A program made the position numbers and the translations under genes. Source: Blepharisma japonicum (taxonomy: Eukaryota; Ciliophora; Heterotrichea; Heterotrichida; Blepharismidae). From it: a DNA stretch of 64,000 nt. The stretch lies in the NCBI GenBank assembly GCA_949751835.1, contig CATKHK010000004.1:1-64000 (forward strand). The letters are read 5' to 3'. Numbering within the stretch: position 1 is the first letter of the stretch; each line of letters begins with the position of its first letter. Positions 54,545-64,000 of this stretch are shown here, piece after piece. Under the pieces are notes generated by a model. The model ran no database searches. It was not told the DNA's origin and was given only the letters and a program-made list of their open reading frames with translations.

Positions 54545-55828
54545 ATGCGTTTCTCAGCTACGCTAAACACATGTTTGCAAGCTATCTCCACTTTGAACTT
54601 TTCTCTATCAGGCTTGGTGCTTTCTACATTTACAGCCTCAGCTCTCTTACTCCCATCATTTTTAAGTTCAGGACTTTCATCGACCTTTTTCCTTATTAGA
54701 TCGAGCCCAACAGTTTGCATCTTCGTGATCCTCAGCATCATGTTTTTCTGTGCTACAGCAACTCACTTGATTTTCAATGTTTTGCACGGGCCTTTATCTT
54801 ATAACGAAAGCAAAAAAGCATACGAAATTCTTATGAATGATTCCATGCTTTTGCAATTTGTGGTAGTTTCTATAGGTGATTGCAACTATGTTGGAATTGA
54901 AATTGCAATTTGGGCAACGATTTGCTTTTATTATTGCTCTTGTAAAGTCATTTGTGTGACTGCAAAGTATAGACTCGCAAACAACCAAGTGAGAAATTTA
55001 AAGAAGTTCAGCTTTATTTCAGCGTTTATGGGGTTGATATTTATGATTGGAAGCGCAAAGATTTTTTATAGTGCAGGATGAATGATGATTTTACTGATTA
55101 ACTATGAAGGACTGTTAGTTTTAAAAGAAAATTTTTTGATTTTATATCAATTAAGTCTAAATTCTGCTATAGCGTCACCTACTGAAATGGGTTTTCAGTT
55201 ATTTGAAATAGCAGTTAACACTGTGAGATGGCTGCATATAGCAATTAGGTATTCTGATTGGATACTGACAAGCCCTATACAATTTTTTGTGATAATGAAA
55301 GTACAAATTTTTGCATTTGAATTTATCGATTTGTATAGAAGGTTCAGAAATTATATATATTCAATGAAAAGCTTCTTACAAAAATACCCAATTATGAGTA
55401 AAAATGATTTAACAAAATATTGCAATGAAAATTGCTGCATTTGTTTGGAATCACTACCTTCAAGCAAATGCAGCAAAATTTCGTGTGGCCATGTGCATCA
55501 TGTAAAATGCATAAGAACATGGATTCTAAATAATAGCCATCCTAAATGTCCTTTATGCAACCAGGAATTTTTAAAGCCTGAAACACAAAATCTCACCATT
55601 TCTTCATTTTCTTCACTTTTTAATTACTTTGGAAGTCGAAATAATCAAGCAGAGCAAACAGATAATCAAATAGAACAAGTTTTAGGAGAAGAAATTGGTT
55701 TATTTCAAGAAAACCTTGCTAATATTAATTACTTTGAATTAGAGCAAACAGATACTCAAATAGAAGAAAATTTAATAGAACAAATTGGTTTATTTCAAGA
55801 AAACCTTGCTGATATTATTCGACAATAA
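54545..55828 (+). CDS. Multi-pass RING-H2 E3 ubiquitin ligase
   Basis: 427 aa, ATG to TAA, with TGA 55079-55081 as Trp. The N-terminal 270 residues hold several hydrophobic helices. A classic RING-H2 lies at about 297-340 (CCICLESLPSSKC, CGHVHHVKC, WILNN, CPLC; C3H2C3). This layout recalls ER-membrane ligases of the gp78/HRD1 type that tag proteins for degradation. The C-terminus contains an internal duplication of about 26 residues (EQTDNQIEQVLGEEIGLFQE and EQTDTQIEENLIEQIGLFQE). No CUE domain is evident, so gp78 orthology is not claimed. Confidence 0.82.
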
Positions 55829-55956
55829 AACTTTTTAAATTGCTAGTTATAAATAGATTTCATTAATAAATTACAAAATCTTCAATACATGGCTTCGCGT
55901 TTACTATTTAATTATTCTAAAATAGTAAAATTTTCATGTTTTTATCTTTATCAATT

Positions 55957-56232
55957 AGCTGATCTTTCATATCAATAAAATTAAAGATGAGCAAATGATA
56001 TGGTATCTCCAATTATAAGATTGAGCACATAAAGGCTTTGTGGCAATTTTATTTTCTAATTTTTAAGGTCCTCAGGAAATTTCAATGGAATCGTTCAAAG
56101 CAAATTGGGCTAGTAAAATAGCATTATATTTTATAGAAAGATTCTTAAGAATTTACCCAAATGACAGAATGAATGCTGCTAAATCTTTACATCATCCATT
56201 TTTTTGAGAATTAAGAGAAGATATTGGCTAAA
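55957..56232 (+). pseudogene. Truncated relic of the CDKL5-like kinase gene
   Basis: Two parts match the kinase gene at 56682. First, 55957-55998 (agctgatctttc...tcaataaaatt...atgagcaaa) matches the 5' flank and first codons (56651-56690). Second, about 56112-56232 matches the kinase-domain end ([21 protein letters not shown] segment at about 57505-57612); here it reads LRIYPNDRMNAAKSLHHPFF-WELREDI and then stops at TAA. The whole of the catalytic core between is missing. A tandem duplicate that lost its centre is the simple reading. Confidence 0.7.
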
Positions 56233-56681
56233 TGAGACACTTAGGAAGTTAATTTAGCTTAAAAATTAAGATTATGCTCTTAAAAGTTAAACTTATTAAA
56301 CAAGTTATTTTTCGGTTTTAGCAATCTGTCTTTAGCCATTTAAAGTAGATGTAATTTTTTTCGAATAAATACAATGTTATATTAAAGCAGTTTTAATAGT
56401 AGCAATACTTATATCTTTCAAGAAAAGATATGCTACAATAAACTGATAGAATAATTCAGCCAAAAGGAGCTATTGCCAATTTTATAGGATAACAAAATTT
56501 GGTAATTATTTGTTATAAATTGTTCATATTATATAATATTCGATAGAGTTTATTCCATATTAATGTTTATGTTTACTTTATTAATTTCTGCATTTGAAAA
56601 GTTATTTCTCTTTCTCTTCTTGTACCTTTAAAACTTTACCTTCAGTAGCCAGCTGATCTTTCTAATCAATAAAATTTAAAA

Positions 56682-58572
56682 ATGAACAAGTATGAAGTGA
56701 TGGGAGTGGTTGGAGAAGGTAAAATTTACTTAGGCGCTTATGGAGTCGTGCTAAAATGCAGAAATAAAGAGACAGGTGAAATCGTTGCAATTAAAAAATT
56801 CAAAGACTCTGAAGAAGATGAAACAGTCCGCAAAACCACAATCCGCGAGGTAAAAATCCTCCGAATGTTAAAGCATGACAACATTGTGCAGCTGAAAGAA
56901 GCTTTCCGTAGAAAAGGCAAGCTATATCTTGTGTTCGAGTACGTTGACAGAAATTTACTGGAAATTTTAGAAGACAACGCTGGAGGACTGGATGTAACTT
57001 TTATCTTAGATAAATACAATACGATCATATATTTACCAGCTTTGCAAGTCAATAGAATATTGCCACAGAAACGAAGTGATACATAGGGATATCAAACCAG
57101 AAAATTTGCTAATTTCAGCGTAAGTTTTATATAGAAATCAAACATTGAAATTATGCGACTTCGGATTTGCAAGAACACAGCCGCAGAAAGGAGGAGTCCT
57201 GACTGACTATGTAGCTACTAGATGGTACAGGTCACCAGAACTTCTGTTAGGGGGCAGTGAATATGGCAGACCAGTCGATATGTGGGCTATAGGCTGCATA
57301 ATGGGAGAACTTACTGATGGTCAACCTCTGTTTCCAGGGGAAAACGAAGTAGACCAACTATATTTAATCCAAAAAATGCTTGGCTCTCTTACTATTGAGC
57401 AGCAGGAAATTTTCCAGAAGAATCCAAGATTCATTGGTTTAAAGTTCCCTGAAATTTCAAGAATTGAGACACTTGAAAGAAGATACATGGGGAAACTTAA
57501 TAAATTAGCATTGGATTTTATGGAAGGACTGTTAAGAATGGACCCAAACGACAGAATGAGCGCTGCTGAATCTCTACAGCATCCATTTTTTGGAGACTTA
57601 AGAGAAGACATTGATGAAAGACCATTTACTTCATTAGTCTCAAGAAATGAATCAAATAAAGCAAGAGGACGACCAGGTATTGGTGTTTACCCTCAACAAA
57701 ACTTCTCCAGCCACCTAGCAGCTGCTTCTTCAATTGCCTCAAAACTGAAAAACCAGCCAAATGTTGGGACAAATGCTACCCCAACTGACAGCCGTCGTGC
57801 CAATATAAAGCTTAAAGATGACCAGTCATCTTCGCCTCCTCCACACTATAAAGATCCTTATCATTCCGGTTCGGTCCCTCCAGGGCTAGATCCTAATAAA
57901 TTTGATCTTAAAACTCTTCGAGGAACCCAAAACAAGGACAGCCAAAGATCCAAGACAAGAGCTTCTCCATTTATTTCAGATCCTAATGAATTTGATATGC
58001 CAGTGACTACAAATCAAAGCAATGAGTTCGAAATAAAACTGGAGAGGCAGAGAAGTAAGGATGGTATTAAATATGGCTATCCACAACCAAATCCACAGGT
58101 CAGGAATAAGAAAAAAAGTGATGAGCCAATGTTTAATATAAATGAAGAAGAAGATACAAAATCAAGTCCAAAAATAAAAAACCACAATAAGAAAAAAATC
58201 ACAACCAAGCCTGTGTACTCTCATGAAATTTCGTATGAAAACCCAATGCAGAGAGGACAAAGTCGAGGCTTATTTGCGAGAGCCAGCCTGTTTCCAAAGC
58301 AAATCCCTGAAATTCCTCACGCAGTTAATGAATCCGGTGATTTCTCAAACCATCAGTCAGCTAGACAGCTTCCAAATATTCATAATAATTACCAATATGC
58401 AGATCTTATGAAAAGACCTGACAAAGGCCAAAAATACCCAGGCTATGAAGATCCTGAAATGGGTGGAGGCCCTCAGTTTATTGCTCCTTTCCAGGGCTAT
58501 GCTGAGGACGGCTATAACTTTGCTAAGCAAAATAAAGTGTATAGCTATGAATATAACGCAAGAGCTAGATAA
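56682..58572 (+). CDS. CDKL5-like CMGC protein kinase (three introns)
   Basis: 614 aa after removing introns 56719-56733 (15 nt), 56994-57009 (16 nt) and 57120-57134 (15 nt); stop TAG. Splicing yields VGEGAYGVV (glycine loop), [83 protein letters not shown] and LERRYMG, all as in the CDKL5 branch of CMGC kinases, including the TDY activation motif. The C-terminal 300 residues are long, polar and disordered. CDKL kinases act at cilia in length control and ciliary transport; regulation of this one through TDY phosphorylation is expected. Without the introns the frame breaks after LDV and in ISA. A truncated relic lies just upstream. Confidence 0.92.
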
Positions 58573-58701
58573 TTTTAAATCATTTTTTGTTATCCAATGG
58601 CTTAAAATCTGAAAACTAATTTAAGTTAACGTAAATTTAGTAAAAACCCTTTTCTTGAATAAGAAAGTTTCTTACGATTAATTAACAAAACTTTTGCAAA
58701 C

Positions 58702-58962
58702 TTAAAAAATATCGCATGTACAACTGGAACCAGTAACTTTAACCGTCGTTTGTTCATATGTTATGATACTGCACATAGGGTTGCAGAATTTTACTTTGTG
58801 TGGACCTGTGTGACCATCACCTGTGGATGATCTACTGTCTGATCTTCTGCTTGTATTCGGATCGTCTTGGAATGATACTTTTAGAATAGAAGGTCGCTGT
58901 GAAGGAGGTGGAGGCATTGGTATTAAATCTCCACAAGGCTCTATAGACTCACATTCGTTCAT
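58702..58962 (-). CDS. Small protein with RVxF-like PP1-docking motifs
   Basis: 86 aa, ATG 58962 to TAA, on the minus strand. It has a Pro-rich stretch (PMPPPPSQRP), SILKVSFQDD and HKVKFCNPMCSIITYEQ. KVSF and KVKF both fit the RVxF docking motif of protein phosphatase 1 binders, and the second, followed by an acidic/aromatic strand, resembles the V-x-F...Y pattern in several PP1 regulators. It is a candidate phosphatase regulator or a chance small frame; the open frame is short, but its composition is protein-like. Confidence 0.4.
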   Translation of the reverse strand: MNECESIEPCGDLIPMPPPPSQRPSILKVSFQDDPNTSRRSDSRSSTGDGHTGPHKVKFCNPMCSIITYEQTTVKVTGSSCTCDIF

Positions 58963-60145
58963 TAATTTTATACTAAAAGGTTGTAATACTGAATAATAAA
59001 TTCAAAAAAAGCTTGGCTTAGATAGATTTATAGCAAGGTGCAGGGGAAAATAGAATAAAAAGAAATTTTTTAGAGCTCTATTGAGGTTTGATAAGTTTTA
59101 ATACTCAAAAAAAAATTATATTTTTTTTTGGGGAGGAATATAATTGATTTAAGCAACTTTGACATAAAAATTGTTTTACATTAAAGTATTTTAAATAGTC
59201 ATATTTGTGAATTATTGCACCAAGATAATGTGATAATTTTCAAATTATAAGAAAAATGGATGAAAATGAATGTAATCCTGTATGAAGCAAATTTAATGAG
59301 GCAATCATAAATTGTTTTATATTTTTCAGAATAAAGCTTATATATATTTAAAGCAGCATTTTAATATTAAGATCGATCCATATAAATCGAATATCCACAT
59401 TTCCTTTTAGACGATATCGAATTGTATGCAGATGCGACAAACTTCTGTCTTTGCAAGAAAATTAATATTAATTCATCTTAGAAGCGTCTAATTATTGTTT
59501 ATCTAAAATATCCAAAAATAATGCATATTATATAATTAGATAAGTTTAGAAGCAAGCTTAAATCTTGAATTAAAAGCTTTAATTTTATAAGCCATATTAG
59601 TAGCTTTTTAAGTTTGAATTTATAATTAAATAGTCAAAGCAGCTATTTATAATCAATTTGTAACAGCAATAGAACCATTTTTATAAATTTATCATATAGT
59701 GATATTGATAATTATTAAATACGCATTTGTAAAACAAAAAATATAGTTCCCAATCAAGTAAATAAAGATGTAATAGTCAAGCAAAAATATTTATTTAGTT
59801 AGTTGCTCTATGATTTATTTATTTAATATTGTTTAGAGAAAAATGAATATAAAATATAAATCAATAGTAAAAATACAAAGAATATATCATTTTTATATTT
59901 TATATTTGATTATTAAAAAACAATAATTATTCAAACAAATAAGATGATATCTAATTTTTTGTTGCGAGCACTAATTACTATAATAAACTTATTTTAAATG
60001 TCTTAGGTATTAGATATTATGCTTAAAGATATGTAAGCAAACTCAATCCACTGCAATTTTTTTTTATTTGATATACTATTCCCTTCAACTTTGCTGTATA
60101 TAGAATGCCCTGCAAATTCACTTCATAATTAAAACAAGATTTAAA
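58963..60145. other. Long AT-rich spacer
   Basis: About 1.2 kb, among the most AT-rich stretches in the window, with poly-A/T runs near 59108 and 60057 and stops in all frames. No gene or RNA is seen; it must hold the promoter of the large gene at 60146. Confidence 0.6.
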
Positions 60146-63100
60146 ATGGACTGTGTAATGCTCCTAGATCGTTTAGGTGAATTCCGCTCAATCAGTGACA
60201 TCTACCAAATTCTCCAAAAAATATTATCAGACCTCAACGAATTTGTAATAGAAGGCCACAGTCTTCCTATCTTTACAGAGCAGCTTATCGAAAAATTAGT
60301 CCCATTAATCTGCGAAGATTTAATTAAAACTTTCAAATTCAGAAACGACTCCAGGGCTCGCTCAGTCAATAAAAACCCTCGGCATCGTGATAAAAACCAA
60401 TTCGACAAAGTCCTCGACAAAATTGGTATGATTCTTTTAAAACTCTGCCATAAAAGTGAAATTGCAAGTGAAAGGGTTATTGAAATGTGTTTCCAACATA
60501 TAGAAAACCACCCAGAGTGTACAAATACATTTATTATTCTTATCAAGCTGTTTCTGTTCTCTGACCAAGTAAAAAGCACAATTAAAGATATGGATGCCGC
60601 CAGCATTGTGGTTAGTCTTTTAGAAAAAATATGTGGGCAGCCTAAGACAATGCCAACTGACCCTTCTCCTTTAAAGCAAAAACACTCAAGAAAAGCAAGC
60701 GATTTTAGTGCCATGCTTCATCAGCCTTCTACCCCTAAATATGCGCCAGTAGAGTACCGTACTGCGTTAAACAGGTCTCTTATATCAGAAAATGATAGCT
60801 TTTTTATGGAACTTCCTACACTTCATGGGCATACCGTGTCGTCAAGAGCTTTGCGAAGGGTTGCAAGAGTAAAAGTAGAAGAAACAAGGCCAAAATCGCC
60901 TGTTGTTCCTGTGCTAAATATTCCTCCTCAAGATACTAATAGATCGTCAAAAAGGGCTGATGTGCAGAAATCGATAAGTTATAGATCAGGGAGGGTTTCA
61001 GCATTTTCTGGGTCTTGGGGCGAAAATATTCAAAGCCCAGTGATGGCGAGTCCATATGGGAAAGAAACGCCTAAGCCAAATGCTTCACAAGTTTTTGACT
61101 TTGAGACTTCTTATATTGCTGAAGAAAGCACGAATTATCATGAAGTCGTCCCGCCGACTAAAATTATTTGTAATTTAGCCTTACAGCTGGGTGAAGCCTG
61201 CTTGACGGCTGATTTAACTGCTTTAATTTGTCAGAAAAGAGATAATGATTTAGAAAAAATTGCAAAATTGGCTGCATTTCCTGGTAATGCATTTGAAAAG
61301 AAAAAAGAAAAAATAGAAAAAAAGCCAAAAAAAGAAAAAAAATTGAGGTCACAGTCTTTAACATCACTTTATAGTCCTCAGCATATAGCTCAGAAAAATA
61401 GTGATAATTTATTATTTTTAGGAAAACATGGCCAAGCTTCAACGCAAAGACATCGCACAACTGTATTATCATTTCTCTTATACATTGTCCAAATGTATGA
61501 GCCAAACGAGCTCCAATTTATTAAAAATCCTCTTAATATCCTATTTGCCCACGTCTTATCTCCAGACTACACAAGACATCAAAATGCTTTATTAATAAAA
61601 AACCAAGAAAGTGGCACTTTCAGCGATGATGAAAACGAATTATATGAAGAAGAACAGTGCTGCACTGGCGAAGACTCATTAGAAAAAGTTCCCAATGAAA
61701 TCCAAACCTTAGAGTTCTTAAAAGAAGAAGCAGAAGTCCAACCAAGCAACACAGTCCCAGGTATGAGCCCTCGCGGCGTCCATCCTCATCAAGAAGAACG
61801 CAAAGACGACCGTCGCGATATCAGCATAAATTACGAAAATTCTTATTTTTTCGGCAACGAAAGCAGCGGACTTGAATTCGGCTTTTTCCAGGTCTGAAGC
61901 AAAAGGACTGAAGAATTTTTAATCCCTGAGCATACAGCGATTTTTGCATTGTTGACTGCTTATGCACAATATACAGAATCTGTCCATAGACAAGCTATAA
62001 CACCTTCTATAGCAACAGTAATGCCAAATACATCATCATCCCAAATGTATGAAGCAATTTCGCCTAAAAAATCTAAAGGAAGGTCTCCGAATATTTCAAT
62101 GGCGCTAAGTATGATGATGGAAGACCCATATGCCCAATACAGAGAAACTACTCTTTGGATTAATGGGGTCGGGTGGAGAGATATGAGCTCAAAAGAAAGG
62201 CTGAGGAAAAAATCTGATTTGATATTGTATAGGCTTAGTAGAAGACTTTTATGGATACAAGAAAGCTATTCGGAAGCTCAGCTAGCTGAAGCGGAGACTG
62301 AGTTATTTATGTTTTTGAGCAGATATTTGAGAATATGCAGGAGCAGGATAAGCTTTTTTCAAACGGTAGACTTGATATTTGAGCAGCTCCTGGTTACAAA
62401 GAAAAATTTATTAGAACATGCAGAATGACCAGGATCAAGACCAGGGTCTCCAACCCAAAGTGTAGGACCTTCAAGACAGCTTGGTGGAGCCTTTTTAGAT
62501 GTGATTTCTCAGTTGTTGATACAAAGCCAAACAGTTGAAGCTTATAAACTTTTATATGACGTTTTTGTAGGAAATGACAGCTGGAATGAATGCACAAAAA
62601 TTTTTACGCTAAGCTTGCTAAGTGATAATGTGAGAAGCGAAGCTAGATCTGCTATAAAATATTACAACGCCATTTCAATATTTTTAAGAAAAATTGTCAA
62701 TGAATTGCAGCTGGATAGAAAATCAGCTGAGCTGAACTCATCAGAAAAAAATTGAAAAGAAAATATCCGTAGAGTTTTAGGTGGATTTTCTTGGCTTATT
62801 TCGCCAATGAAAGGAATTATTCCAAAATTTTTGTATAAGCACAGCTATGATGCAAGCCCAAATAGTCTGCATCAATTTTCACCTCCACCTAGAAATCTGC
62901 ACGTGACGAGGTCTATATTAGAATTATTGGAAAATTTGTATTGGTTTAGTCCGAGATTCACGAACTATAGAAATGAAGAATATGCTTTGCATTATATCAG
63001 AGTTCATTATATATCATTTTTAAAACTTTATACAAATAACCAACCCAAGCAAGTGCAAGAAGAGCCACTTCTAAATGCAACTGTAGGAAACCACATTTCT

Positions 63101-64000
63101 ATGTCTTCTGTCCAAGAAAGTGCACAAACCTCAGCATATTTTAAAGCCTGCCAAGAATTATGCAAACTTCATTTAAGATGTCTATTTGCATATGCAAGAA
63201 ACCGCACCCCAGATGTAACAAGAAAATTTTTTCAATATCGAATTCTTGATTTTTTAACAAGAGAAATCAGCTTAGAATACGATATAACACTTAGAAGAGA
63301 AAGATTCATTGAGCTCAGACAAGCCGAGAAAAAAAGAGTGAAGATGAAATTTAGATCAATAGAAGAAAAAAAGGTAGAAGAAAAGAAAGTCGAAGAAAAA
63401 ATTGAAGAAAAAAAAAGTGAAAGCGACTTTGCGCCAATCTCTGCTCCCAAAAAGCCTTTCTCAGCGCTTCTTAAACTTGACTTAAAAAATGTTCCAAAAC
63501 GGACAACTGAAGCTTATAAAACAGAAGCAGAATCCTCTCTTGTGAAGGCGGTAGAAGCTCCAAGCTTAAGGTTAGAAACTCCAAGTTTGAATAAAAAACC
63601 AGAAATTCCATCCTTAAAGCTTGAGCCTGCAAATCCTGAAATCAAAAAATCCCCAGAGCTCCCAGTCATCGAGCCAAAAACCAGTTCTAAGCTTCCTTTC
63701 AAAGTTCCCAGTCTCAACCTTCCTCCCTCCCTTACAAGCTCAAAATCTGAAGAATCCAAAGCCAGCCTTAAAATCCCTAGCTTAAGCCTCGGTCCAGAGC
63801 TCTCCCAAAACCCCCCAGAAGCTCCACTAATAAAAGTCGACTCCCTAGTAGAAAACCTAAAGCCTTCTCCAATAGTTAAAAAACCCTTAATTCCTTCCTT
63901 AAAAATTGGCTCCCTAACTCAAGACCCAGAGAAAAAAGAAATCGAAAAGCAAGAATTTGTCAAGCAATGCCTTGAAGGAGACGGCAAAAAGCATGAAAAT
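60146..64000 (+). CDS. Large unrecognised protein, 3' end beyond the window
   Basis: At least 1285 codons from ATG 60146, open to the right edge with TGA (Trp) at 61895, 62426 and 62753. The N-terminus is helical (LDRLGEFRSISDIYQILQKI; VEIIFQHIENHPECTNTFIIL-type), suggesting an armadillo-like or scaffold fold. A Ser/Pro-rich linker and a Lys-rich patch (KKEKIEKKPKKEKK) follow, then more helical regions (LFLFLSRYLRICRSRISFFQ; KFFQYRILDFLTREISLEYD). The visible end is a disordered, Pro/Ser/Lys-rich region with repeated SLKL/SLNL/SLKIP phrases. No catalytic motif or membrane segment seen. I do not recognise the family. Confidence 0.7.

Overview
The window reads as the left end of a macronuclear chromosome of a heterotrich ciliate, most likely Blepharisma. 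Three independent signs support this. (1) The first 11 bases are telomeric (one full CCCTAACA unit preceded by ACA), the heterotrich telomere repeat. (2) Many long reading frames run straight through TGA, and conserved Trp positions are encoded by TGA (WD-repeat Trp, the DYNC2H1 TREW motif, and the Trp of a zinc-binding family whose paralog has TGG at the same place). All 28 complete genes or gene remnants with a visible end stop at TAA or TAG. Blepharisma reads UGA as Trp, whereas Stentor does not. (3) Eight introns of only 15-16 nt (GTA...AG) are needed to join conserved domains.

Layout, left to right. 1-4 kb: subtelomeric pentapeptide/WD40 gene split by a 1.2-kb insertion between CTAATTGA direct repeats; removing the insertion restores one 760-codon frame. 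The insertion carries a decayed minus-strand gene. 4.6-8.1 kb: a TPR-IQ protein and an ankyrin-AGC kinase. 8.6-12.6 kb: a TMEM131-like secretory-pathway protein. 12.7-18.7 kb: small secreted acidic or repetitive proteins, three of them sharing one start-proximal motif. 18.7-21.8 kb: an RA-PH protein, an NPC1 N-domain-only membrane protein and a membrane-anchored methyltransferase. 22.8-26 kb: three paralogous zinc-binding proteins in AT-rich spacer. 26.6-34 kb, minus strand: a zinc-finger protein, a 1053-aa coiled coil and a DENN protein. 34.5-51.4 kb: nicalin, a CLC channel/transporter, a small membrane protein, and a 4196-aa cytoplasmic dynein-2 heavy chain. 51.5-64 kb: a helical protein, a mitochondrial carrier, a RING-H2 membrane E3, a CDKL5-like kinase with a truncated upstream relic, a small protein with PP1-docking-like motifs, and a large unrecognised gene running off the right edge.

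There are no operons, and no rRNA, tRNA or CRISPR was seen. Neighbours are functionally mixed, though two ciliary genes (dynein-2 motor, CDKL5-like kinase) lie within 20 kb of each other, and two ER membrane-protein biogenesis/transport genes (TMEM131-like, nicalin) are also present. Genes are tightly packed in places (10-20 nt between stop and next start) and separated by AT-rich spacers elsewhere.
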